A stretch of 64,000 nt of DNA from Phycisphaerae bacterium (GTDB lineage Bacteria; Planctomycetota; Phycisphaerae; UBA1845; Fen-1342), in the NCBI GenBank assembly GCA_030428945.1, contig JAUIEC010000019.1, positions 33,298 through 97,297 of the forward strand, written 5' to 3'. The notes under the pieces were generated by a model. The model worked only from the letters and a program-made list of their open reading frames with translations. It was not told where the DNA came from and searched no databases. This document shows positions 9,605 through 19,390 of the stretch, piece after piece. The position numbers and the translations under genes were made by a program. The first letter of the stretch is position 1; each line of letters opens with the position of its first letter.

Positions 9605-9647
9605 GAGGGCGCGTTCCGGACTGGCGGGGCGCGCCCTCTTTCGTTTC
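9605..9647 (+). terminator. Intrinsic terminator, 200 bp after the LVIVD/dockerin gene
   Basis: The perfect 9-bp arms GAGGGCGCG (9605-9613) and CGCGCCCTC (9630-9638) are followed by TTTCGTTTC. The heptamer array lies between the stop codon and this stem, so the array would be transcribed. Confidence 0.75.
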
Positions 9648-9921
9648 TGCGCTCGTTTGCCTGGGAGAGTCCGGCCTCGGCGGGAGGTGACGACGGCGTC
9701 GGGCCGCCCGGCCGGGAGCGATTCCGGGCCGAGAGGTACGCGGGCGGGCGGTCTGGCCGGGGCGGGGCTGCCTGGGTTGCCGGAAACGGCGCGATCTGCT
9801 AGGTTTGCCAGACTCGACCGACAGCCGCGGGTAGCGCGGTTTGGCGGCTGCCGGGTCCGCTTCCGCGGGCCTCGGTCATCGGTCCGATAAGCCTGCGTGC
9901 ACAATTAAGGAGCGAGCGGCG

Positions 9922-12549
<2,628 letters not shown>

Positions 12550-12564
12550 ACGCAGAGACAACAC

Positions 12565-12582
12565 CGGGAACTTCGGTTCCCG
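12565..12582 (+). other. UUCG-capped hairpin after hppA
   Basis: CGGGAAC-TTCG-GTTCCCG is a perfect 7-bp stem closed by a TTCG tetraloop, 15 bp after the hppA stop and just before the terminator at 12598. Such extra-stable hairpins often protect mRNA 3' ends; that role is inferred. Confidence 0.6.
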
Positions 12583-12597
12583 CGAGAGCACTGAGAC

Positions 12598-12635
12598 GGG
12601 TCGTCGTTCCGATGGGAGCGGCGGCCCCTTTTTTT
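12598..12635 (+). terminator. Intrinsic terminator of hppA
   Basis: GGGTCGTCG (12598-12606) pairs with CGGCGGCCC (12619-12627) through GC and GU pairs and is followed by CTTTTTTT. This is one of the clearest T-tracts in the window. Confidence 0.8.
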
Positions 12636-12655
12636 CCTGCTGAAACAGTGGAAGC

Positions 12656-12745
12656 GTGAAAGGATGAAAGAGGGAATACCCGCCCCGGAGTCGTCGGCAT
12701 CGGATCGTCGCGAGCGTGTGCCACTGCGATCTTCGCAATGTCTTT
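12656..12745 (+). repeat. Imperfect direct repeat, copy A
   Basis: About 90 bp that reappear 241 bp downstream (12897-13000). It begins with GTGAAAGG/ATGAAAGA octamers, continues with an ACCCGCC...TCGTCGGCAT segment and ends with GTGCCACTGCGATCTTCGC. The 74-bp inverted-repeat element lies between the two copies. No coding potential was seen. Confidence 0.75.
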
Positions 12746-12768
12746 TCTGCGCGGGTTGATGCAGCCAC

Positions 12769-12842
12769 GCGGTGCGGCATCGACGCATGCCGCGCCCGCC
12801 TTGGATGGAACCGCGGTCTGCCGCGTCGATGACGCACCCTAC
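12769..12842 (+). repeat. 74-bp inverted-repeat element, copy 1
   Basis: The element has imperfect inverted ends: GGTGCGGCATCGACGC at one end and GCGTCGATGACGCACC at the other, followed by CTAC. A second copy with the same ends but a different core lies at 63877-63949 in inverse orientation. The conserved, mutually complementary ends around a variable centre are typical of REP/MITE-like elements. It encodes no protein. Confidence 0.75.
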
Positions 12843-12896
12843 GAACGGTTCGCGCAGATTGATCTCGCTGCCGAAGGACGGTGAAAACGTGAAGGC

Positions 12897-13000
12897 GTGA
12901 AAGGGTGAAAGAGGGAAGACCCGCCGGGGAATCGTCGGCATGAGATCGTCGCGAACGTGTGCCACTGCGATCTTCGCGATCTTCGCAGTGTCTTCTCCGC
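12897..13000 (+). repeat. Imperfect direct repeat, copy B
   Basis: The second copy of the 12656-12745 segment. It is preceded by further octamers (GTGAAAAC, GTGAAGGC), so the run reads as four to five GTGAARNN units in a row. Near its end GATCTTCGC is duplicated in tandem. It ends just before the nadB stop codon. Confidence 0.75.
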
Positions 13001-13010
13001 TGGGCCCGCC

Positions 13011-14651
13011 TCAGACCGGTTCGCGGCCGACCTGGAGTTGGTCTTCGGCACGGCGGATGTCGATGTGGCAGCGCCACGCTTCGCGTGGTTCGGGGTGGTC
13101 GCTGCGGAAGTGCACGCCGCGGGATTCGCAGCGGGTGGCGGCCGCGAGGGTGATCGCCTGCGCGACGGTCAGCATGTTCTGGGTTTCCCAGGCGGTCGGG
13201 GCGTCGAAGACCTTGTCGAGCACGTAGCGGGCCCAGAAGTCGATGATCTCGATCGTCTCGGTCAGGCGATCGCCGCTGCGTTCGATCCCGACGTTCCGCG
13301 ACATGACGCTCTGCAGGCTGTGCCGGACATCGTCCAGATCCAGCGCCGTCCGCGGACTGTCCGGCAGGTGGTGGCTGAGCGGGGCCGGACGCGGACTCGA
13401 ACCGTGCGGACCGGCGCAGGCCGCCGCCGACCGGCCGGCCTGCCCGCCGAAGACAAGCCCCTCGAGCAGCGAATTGCTGGCCAGGCGATTGGCCCCGTGA
13501 ATGCCGGCCGAGGCCACCTCGCCGCAGGCGAACAGTCCGGCGATGTCGGTGGACGTATCGGCCTCGGCGACGACGCCGCCGATGCCGTAGTGGGCGCTCG
13601 GTCGCACCGGGATCAGGTCGTGCTGCGGATCGATGTCGAAGTCGCGGCACAGTTCCGCGATGTTCGGGAAGCGCTCGACGAACCGCCCGGGCGGGAAGTG
13701 CCGGACGTCGAGAAAGACGTGCGTGCCGCCTTCGCTGCGCATCTCGGAGAGGATCGCCCGGCTGACGATGTCGCGCGACGCCAGTTCGCCGCGCTCGTCG
13801 TAGCGGGCCATGAACCGCTGGCCGGCCCGGTTCACCAGGCGCCCTCCCTCGCCGCGGACCGCTTCGCTGATCAGGGCCCGGGCGGCCCCGGCGATGTACA
13901 GCGTGGTCGGATGGAACTGGACCATTTCGGGATCGCGCAGCCGGGCGCCGGCCCGCAGCGCCATCGCCAGTCCGTCTCCGGTCGAGACCAGCGGGTTGGT
14001 CGTCTCGCGAAAGATCCGCCCGACGCCACCGCTGGCGAGCACCGTGGCCGACGACCAGATCAACTGGTGCCCGTGCCGGGCGTGCCAGGTGACGGCTCCG
14101 ACCGCGGCCGAATCACGCGTCAGAATGTCGATCGCGAAGCAGTGCTCGAAGATGCGGATCCGCGGGTTCTTTCCGGCCTGTCCGGCCAGCACGCGGCTCA
14201 GTTCGCGTCCGGTCGCGTCTCCCTGGGCGTGCACGATTCGACTGGCGCTGTGCGCGCCCTCGCGACCGGCGGCGATGTGCCCGTCGCGCATGTCGAAGCG
14301 GGCCCCCCAGTCCTGCAGTTCGGCGATCTGCGCCGCGCCCGCCTGCACGAGGGTCGCGACCCGGGCGGGGTCCGCCAGTTCACAGGCACAGGCGAGCGTA
14401 TCGGCCGCATGCGCCGCCGTGCTGTCGGCCGAGTCGAGCACGGCGGCGATGCCGCCCTGGGCCCAACTGGTCGAGGAGGTCTGGCAGTCGGCCTTGGTGA
14501 TCAGCAGGACGTCGGCGCCGGCCTCGGCGGCCGCGAGGGCGGCCCGCAGTCCGGCGACGCCGGAGCCGATCACGAGGACGTCGGTGAACAGGTGCGGCAG
14601 GCGATGGGTGTCGAAGTTGGTCAGGTAGCGGCGACGCGCGACGTGATTCAT
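13011..14651 (-). CDS. nadB: L-aspartate oxidase
   Basis: A 546-residue FAD enzyme that oxidises L-aspartate to iminoaspartate, the first step of de novo NAD synthesis. The FAD-binding GSGVAGLRAA starts at residue 29, followed by the family motifs SSTSWAQGGIAA (about 59), HYGIGGVV and CGEVASAGIHGANRLASNSLLEGLVFG (about 350-400). The C-terminal helical domain is complete. Its ATG overlaps the stop of the cyclo-ligase gene upstream (ATGA), placing it third in a rarA, cyclo-ligase, nadB unit. No nadA or nadC is visible nearby. Confidence 0.95.
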   Translation of the reverse strand: MNHVARRRYLTNFDTHRLPHLFTDVLVIGSGVAGLRAALAAAEAGADVLLITKADCQTSSTSWAQGGIAAVLDSADSTAAHAADTLACACELADPARVATLVQAGAAQIAELQDWGARFDMRDGHIAAGREGAHSASRIVHAQGDATGRELSRVLAGQAGKNPRIRIFEHCFAIDILTRDSAAVGAVTWHARHGHQLIWSSATVLASGGVGRIFRETTNPLVSTGDGLAMALRAGARLRDPEMVQFHPTTLYIAGAARALISEAVRGEGGRLVNRAGQRFMARYDERGELASRDIVSRAILSEMRSEGGTHVFLDVRHFPPGRFVERFPNIAELCRDFDIDPQHDLIPVRPSAHYGIGGVVAEADTSTDIAGLFACGEVASAGIHGANRLASNSLLEGLVFGGQAGRSAAACAGPHGSSPRPAPLSHHLPDSPRTALDLDDVRHSLQSVMSRNVGIERSGDRLTETIEIIDFWARYVLDKVFDAPTAWETQNMLTVAQAITLAAATRCESRGVHFRSDHPEPREAWRCHIDIRRAEDQLQVGREPV

Positions 14652-15226
14652 GATCCGCTCTTGAAGCGCCGCACCTTCTCGTCGGTGACGAGCATGCCCA
14701 TCCGCACGTCGGTTTCGTCGTGCGGAACGGTGCCGACGAACTGCTGCTCGAACGCCAGTCCGCAGACCGTCGCGTGCAGATCGGGGTGCATCAGGAAGCG
14801 ATCGTAGAAGCCGCGGCCGCGGCCGAGCCGGTTGCCGCGGGCGTCGAAGCCGAGGCCGGGGACGATGATCAGGTCGATGTCGCCGACCGGGAACGGCATG
14901 CCGTCGGCCGGTTCACGGATGCCCATGCCGCCGACGCGGACGTCGGTGTCGAGCGAGCGGATCTCGATCGGGATCATGCGGCGCTGTTCCCAGGAGACCT
15001 TGGGAACCAGGACGCGTTTGTGATCGGCCCAACTGCGGAGCGCGATCAGGTTGGTGTCGACTTCCTGCGGCGTCGACAGGAACAGCATGACGACCTGGGC
15101 CTTGACGAACTCGCGCTGCTCGACGAGCAGCTTGGTCGCCGCGAGACTCCGGTCGTGGCGCTCCTCGGGCGAGATCGCGGCCAGCATCTGCCGCAGCTTG
15201 TTTCGGAATTCCTTCTTAATCGGCAT
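14648..15226 (-). CDS. 5-formyltetrahydrofolate cyclo-ligase
   Basis: A 192-residue enzyme that converts 5-formyl-THF to 5,10-methenyl-THF with ATP. The family signature is clear near the C-terminus: IIVPGLGFDARGNRLGRGRGFYDRF (split here: GLGFDARGN, then RLGRGRGFYDRF), about residues 122-146. An N-terminal KKEFRNKLRQMLAAIS helix carries the basic nucleotide-binding residues. ATG 15226 gives the expected family length. It starts within the last codons of rarA (11-nt overlap) and ends in the nadB start, so translation is probably coupled across the three genes. Confidence 0.93.
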   Translation of the reverse strand: MPIKKEFRNKLRQMLAAISPEERHDRSLAATKLLVEQREFVKAQVVMLFLSTPQEVDTNLIALRSWADHKRVLVPKVSWEQRRMIPIEIRSLDTDVRVGGMGIREPADGMPFPVGDIDLIIVPGLGFDARGNRLGRGRGFYDRFLMHPDLHATVCGLAFEQQFVGTVPHDETDVRMGMLVTDEKVRRFKSGS

Positions 15227-16544
15227 CAGGCTGCGATCCGTGGTCACCACCGTGCAGGTAGTTGCGCAGGTGACGAAGCCGTTCGGCGATGCGGGCTTCG
15301 AAGCCACGCTCGGTTGGATTGTAGTAGCGACGCGTCGCGCCGAGGTAGGCCTGGCGGACAATTCCGTCGGGAACATCATGCGGCGACCGGTAAGGTGCCC
15401 GGGCGTCGCGCTTCGGCCGCGAACGCAGGTGCCCCGGGACCGGGAGCGTGGCGTTCTCGCGGACATCCGCCCGCGCAGCCGCGATCGCCCGGGTGACGGC
15501 GTTCGACTTGCTCGCACAGGCGAGGTAGACGGTCGCCTGCGCAAGGGCGTACTGGCACTCGGGCAGGCCGATCTGGGCGGTGATCGTCAGGGTCGAAGCG
15601 GCCAGCGTCAGGGCCTGCGGGTCGGCGTTGCCGATGTCCTCGGACGCCAGGATCGCGAGGCGGCGGGCGATGAAGAGCGGATCCTCGCCCCCTTCCAGCA
15701 TCCGCGCCAGCCAGTAGAGCGCGGCATCGACATCGCTGCCGCGCACGCTCTTGATCAGGGCCGAGGTCACGTCGTAATGCTCGTCGCCCGAGGCGTCGTA
15801 GGGCACGTGCTTGCGCTGCAGGGCCGCCGCGACGTCCTCGGCCGTGATCGCCTGCCGCTGTTCGAGTCGCACGAGCCGACCGGCCAGTTCCAGCCCGTTC
15901 AGCAGGCGACGGGCATCGCCGTCGGCCATTTCGATCAGGCGCTCGGCCGCGGCGTCGGGCAGATCCAGTTCCCACGCGCCGAGGCCGTGCTGGCGGTCAC
16001 CGTTGGCGGCGACCAGCAGGGCCCGCTGCGCTTCGGGCGGCAGCGGCAGCAGTTCGAAGACGTGGCTGCGCGAGAGCAGCGGGGTGTTGATCGAAACGAA
16101 CGGGTTCTCGGTGGTGGCCCCGAGCAGGATCAGGATGCCCTCCTCGACATCGCGCAGCAGCGCGTCCTGCTGGCTGCGGTTGAAGCGGTGGATCTCGTCG
16201 AGGAACAGCAGCGTCCGCCGACCGCTGGTCAGCAGGCGGTCATGGGCGGCCGCACTGGTGGCCCGCACGTCGCGCACGCCGGCCTCGGCCGCGTGCAGCG
16301 AGACGAAGAACGCGTCGCTTTCGCCGGCGATCAGGTGCGCGAGGGTCGTCTTGCCGCAACCGGGCGGGCCGTGCAGGATCACGCTGGCAAGGCTGCCGGA
16401 GGCCAGCAACTGCCGCAGCGGCCCCTGGGGCCCGAGCAGGTGCTGCTGCCCGACATACGCATCAAGCGACCGCGGCCGCATCCGCATCGCCAGCGGCTGA
16501 ACGCTGCGTCGCTGCCGGTCTTCCTGTTCGTGGAAGAGGTCCAT
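15216..16544 (-). CDS. rarA: Replication-associated recombination protein A (RarA/MgsA AAA+ ATPase)
   Basis: A 442-residue clamp-loader-like AAA+ ATPase that acts at stalled replication forks. Walker A HGPPGCGKTTL is at residues 58-68 and Walker B LLFLDEIHRF at 112-121. The sensor region GATTENPFVSIN follows at about 140, and the C-terminal tetramerisation domain contains the conserved VRGSDVDAALYWLARMLEGGEDP and ASEDIGNADPQAL blocks. The start at 16544 lies next to a hairpin-forming short-repeat array (16551-16638) that separates it from ogt. Confidence 0.96.
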   Translation of the reverse strand: MDLFHEQEDRQRRSVQPLAMRMRPRSLDAYVGQQHLLGPQGPLRQLLASGSLASVILHGPPGCGKTTLAHLIAGESDAFFVSLHAAEAGVRDVRATSAAAHDRLLTSGRRTLLFLDEIHRFNRSQQDALLRDVEEGILILLGATTENPFVSINTPLLSRSHVFELLPLPPEAQRALLVAANGDRQHGLGAWELDLPDAAAERLIEMADGDARRLLNGLELAGRLVRLEQRQAITAEDVAAALQRKHVPYDASGDEHYDVTSALIKSVRGSDVDAALYWLARMLEGGEDPLFIARRLAILASEDIGNADPQALTLAASTLTITAQIGLPECQYALAQATVYLACASKSNAVTRAIAAARADVRENATLPVPGHLRSRPKRDARAPYRSPHDVPDGIVRQAYLGATRRYYNPTERGFEARIAERLRHLRNYLHGGDHGSQPDAD

Positions 16545-16550
16545 GGTAAG

Positions 16551-16638
16551 AGGGAGCCAGGGAGCGAGGGAGCGAGGGAGCAAGCAATGTCCGGGGCCTG
16601 CATCTCGCTCCCTTGCTCCCTGGGTCCCTAGCTCCCTT
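16551..16638. repeat. Octamer repeat array arranged as an inverted repeat (GGGAGCGA type)
   Basis: The left arm has AGGGAGCCA/GGGAGCGA/GGGAGCAA units. The right arm (about 16604-16638) is the complementary run CTCGCTCCCTTGCTCCCT..., so a single-stranded transcript could fold into a long hairpin with a loop of about 15 nt. The array reaches the ogt stop codon and supplies the last residues of Ogt (GEGS). The same octamers occur at 30362-30451, 57291-57360 and 63811-63874. Confidence 0.8.
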
Positions 16639-17143
16639 CTCCTGCCCTCGCTTCCATGGCGAGCAGTCTTCGTTTGAGGTTCAGTCCGCCGGCGCCGGAG
16701 TAGCCGCCGAGGGAGCCGTCGTGGCGGCAGATCCGGTGGCACGGAATGACGATCGGGACCGGGTTGCGTTTCATGGCCATGCCGACCGCGCGGGCCGCCT
16801 GGGGCTTGCCGACGGCGCGGGCCAGGTCGCGATAGCTGCTGGTCGTGCCGTAGGCGACCTGCTCGCAGGCCTGCCAGACGCGCCGTTGAAAGGCGGTGTG
16901 CTCGTGCAGATCGAGCGAGACGTCGAACGTGGTCGCCTCGCCCCGGAAATAGGCCTGCAACTGGCCCGCGAAACGGGCTGCCAGGCGCGGGTTCTCCTCG
17001 GCCTGCGGGTGTCGCTGCCGGATCAGTCGGCGGGCCGCGGCGGCCGACTTCTGCGGCGTCTCGACCCCCCGCAGACCCCGCGGGCTCATCACGAAGCCGC
17101 ACCAGCCCAGGTCGGTCTGCACCAGGCGATAGGTGGTTGCCAT
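16628..17143 (-). CDS. ogt: Methylated-DNA-[protein]-cysteine S-methyltransferase
   Basis: A 171-residue suicide repair enzyme that removes alkyl groups from O6-alkylguanine. The active-site VIPCHRI places the acceptor cysteine at residue 135. The helix-turn-helix TSSYRDLARAVGKPQAARAVG lies at about 101-121 (arginine finger in ARAVG), followed by YSGAGGLNLKRRLLAMEA. Length and order match Ogt/MGMT. Its last codons (EGS-stop) lie in the neighbouring repeat array. It is on the same strand as rarA, so readthrough is possible if the array hairpin does not terminate. Confidence 0.94.
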   Translation of the reverse strand: MATTYRLVQTDLGWCGFVMSPRGLRGVETPQKSAAAARRLIRQRHPQAEENPRLAARFAGQLQAYFRGEATTFDVSLDLHEHTAFQRRVWQACEQVAYGTTSSYRDLARAVGKPQAARAVGMAMKRNPVPIVIPCHRICRHDGSLGGYSGAGGLNLKRRLLAMEARAGEGS

Positions 17144-17372
17144 CGTCCCCGTCCTCCGTTCGCGCCGCCGACCGCCGGGCCGGCGGCCGCATGCTGCGGC
17201 CCCCCTATCCTAAGTCGCGGGTGACCGATCCAATAGCCCCGGTGCACGGTGAAGCGTGGAAATGTGACGGCAGCGCCCGGCCGGGCCGCGCTGCCGCGCT
17301 TCTGCCACCGGCTGAACCGCCCGTCCCGGCCGGGATTGTCGGTGACGTCCTGGTGCGGGATACTGGCTCGCC

Positions 17373-17855
17373 ATGGAAGCGCTCAGTCTGATTCCGTGGA
17401 GCGATCCGCTCGTGCTGGCCGTGGTCTTCGGGGTCGTGGTCGTGGCCGGGCTGAGCGTGCTGCGCTGGTGGTGGGACAGGATTCGTGAAGCGGCCCGGCG
17501 GCGCCGTCTGCGCCGCGAGGTCCGCACGCACCGGACGTTCGCCGAAGAGCAGCAGTCGCGGCAGGAGGAACTGGGCAACCGGATCCTGGCGACCAGTTCC
17601 ACGCAGGAAATCATCGGCTTCGATGTCGTTCGCCAGATCGAGGCCGTCTTCACCGACGGACACCCGACCCCGGCCAAGGCGGTCGCGGCGCTCAAGGCGC
17701 TGGCCGCCGCCCAGGGGGCCAACGCGATCATCAACCTCGCCAGTGACCGCCCGCCCTCCGGCCGGTACGTGGCCCGCGGCGACGCGGTCATCGTCCGGGC
17801 CCACGACCTGCCCCGGACGACCGCGCCAAGCCCTCCGGATCAGAACAAACAATAA
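17373..17855 (+). CDS. Membrane-anchored YbjQ-like (UPF0145) protein
   Basis: A 160-residue protein with one N-terminal membrane helix (about residues 12-32), a basic/coiled segment (35-65), and a domain resembling YbjQ/UPF0145. The features are ILATSSTQEIIGFDVVRQIE (about 70-89), then a long helix ending AAAQGANAIINLASD and a C-terminal strand GDAVIVRA. YbjQ domains form pentameric rings of unknown function, sometimes annotated as heavy-metal binding. The membrane anchor is an addition to the usual soluble form. The gene stands alone, with about 230 bp of empty DNA upstream. Confidence 0.65.
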   Translation: MEALSLIPWSDPLVLAVVFGVVVVAGLSVLRWWWDRIREAARRRRLRREVRTHRTFAEEQQSRQEELGNRILATSSTQEIIGFDVVRQIEAVFTDGHPTPAKAVAALKALAAAQGANAIINLASDRPPSGRYVARGDAVIVRAHDLPRTTAPSPPDQNKQ

Positions 17856-18010
17856 CTTAACATGGCCCGCCCGGGTCCGGCGCACGGCGGAGGATCGGTG
17901 CGCTTTTGCAGACCCGGCCGGTACGCTACGCTGTGAGTCGGTCGGGTCGATCCTCTCGACGCGGCCGAAGAGCGACCTCAACACAACGCATCGTACTGGG
18001 AGACCTCGCC

Positions 18011-19390
18011 ATGCGGACGGCACGGAAGGTAACGCTGGTCCGGACTGTCGCAACGCTCGCCCTGCTCGTTCCGTTCCTGCTGCAGCCGGGCTGCAGCGAG
18101 CCATCGCCGGCTGTCATGGAGCCCCCCGTCGCGGCCAAGTGGCTGACGATCGTCACGCCGCACAACGCCCGCATCTGCGAGGTCTTCGAACAGGCGTTCA
18201 ACGAGTGGTACCAGAAGGAGCACCAGACCTCGATCTTCTTCAACTGGGTCACGTTCGGAACGCCCGAGTGCCTGTCCTACATCGAGGAGACCAGCGGCGC
18301 CGCCACGCGTGCCAGCGACAAGCGGCGTCCGGACCTGATGTTCGGCGGCGGCATCGAAGACCACGCCCTGCTGGCCGAGCGCGGCCTGAGCCAGGGACTG
18401 CCGCTTGACGAGGAACTGCTGGCCGGTATTCCGGAGACCGTCGCCGGGCGTCGGACCCGGGACGCGGAGTCGCGCTGGCACGCCTGCGACCTGTCGAGTT
18501 TCGGCATTCTCGCCAACGTCGAACGCATCCAGCAGTGGAACCTCGACACGCCGACCGAGTGGGCCGACCTCGCCAGGCCCGAGTACCGCACCTGGGTGGC
18601 GATCGCCGATCCCGCCCGCAGCGGCAGCAACCGCCAGGCCCTCGTCCTGATCATCAACCGCTACGGCTGGGAGGAAGGCTGGTCGATCATCGTCCGCATG
18701 CTCGCCAATGCCCGGGCCCTGGCCGACCGCAGCAGCGTCGCCCTGCACCAGGTCGAAACCGGGGTCTCCCTGGTTGCGCCGGCGGTCAGCTTCGACGGCA
18801 TGATGCTGGCGGCCGACAGCGCCGGGCGCCTCAGCTACCTGAACCCGGCCGGCGCGACGGCCGTGTCGCCGGGCGCGGTCAGCCTGCTGGCCGGGGCGAG
18901 TTCGACGAGCGTCGGGAGCGAGTTCGTCCGCTTCTGCCTGCGCGACGAGGCGCAGCGGTTGTGGGCCCTGGCGTCGGAGCATCGCCCGAACTCGGGTCCG
19001 ACCCTGTACCACTATCCGATCCGCCCGGAGGTCATTCAGGCGAACGAAGGCAAGCTCGCGCTGCGCGGGAATCCGTTCGAGCCGGGCTTCGGCCTGGAAA
19101 TCAGCGTCGAGCAGAGCAACCGGCAGGGCGCCATCCTCGTGCCGCTGGTCCAGGCGGTCGGTGGCAGCAACCACGTCCTGCTCCAGCAGGCCTGGGATGC
19201 CGTCATCGCGGCCGGCCTGCCGGACGAGGCGATGGCCGAACTGACCGCTCCGCCGTTCAGCGAGAAGGAGGCCTACGAGCTTGGCAAGTCCTATGCGAGC
19301 GCATCGCCCGGCGAGCGTCAGCAGGTGCAGGAAGCCTGGGCGCAGATGTTCCGCGGGAAGCTCGAACGAGTTCTCGAACTTGCCCGCTGA
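18011..19390 (+). CDS. Extracellular solute-binding lipoprotein (ABC-type)
   Basis: A 459-residue predicted lipoprotein. The signal peptide ends in QPGC (cysteine near residue 28), followed by a type II periplasmic-binding fold of the kind seen in iron/polyol/spermidine binders (VAAKWLTIVTPHN..., IFFNWVTFGTPECLSYIEE, DLMFGGGIEDHALLAERGL, GWEEGWSIIVRMLANA). No permease or ATPase gene is adjacent, so the transporter partner is elsewhere or missing, and the ligand is unknown. ATG 18011 is preferred because the signal sequence starts there and GGGAG lies upstream. Its end overlaps the start of the next lipoprotein. Confidence 0.8.
   Translation: MRTARKVTLVRTVATLALLVPFLLQPGCSEPSPAVMEPPVAAKWLTIVTPHNARICEVFEQAFNEWYQKEHQTSIFFNWVTFGTPECLSYIEETSGAATRASDKRRPDLMFGGGIEDHALLAERGLSQGLPLDEELLAGIPETVAGRRTRDAESRWHACDLSSFGILANVERIQQWNLDTPTEWADLARPEYRTWVAIADPARSGSNRQALVLIINRYGWEEGWSIIVRMLANARALADRSSVALHQVETGVSLVAPAVSFDGMMLAADSAGRLSYLNPAGATAVSPGAVSLLAGASSTSVGSEFVRFCLRDEAQRLWALASEHRPNSGPTLYHYPIRPEVIQANEGKLALRGNPFEPGFGLEISVEQSNRQGAILVPLVQAVGGSNHVLLQQAWDAVIAAGLPDEAMAELTAPPFSEKEAYELGKSYASASPGERQQVQEAWAQMFRGKLERVLELAR

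Noticed and set aside
16551..16640. Repeat array considered as a CRISPR
   Set aside because: Units are 7-8 bp with no spacers and no cas genes; the same units occur scattered at gene ends.
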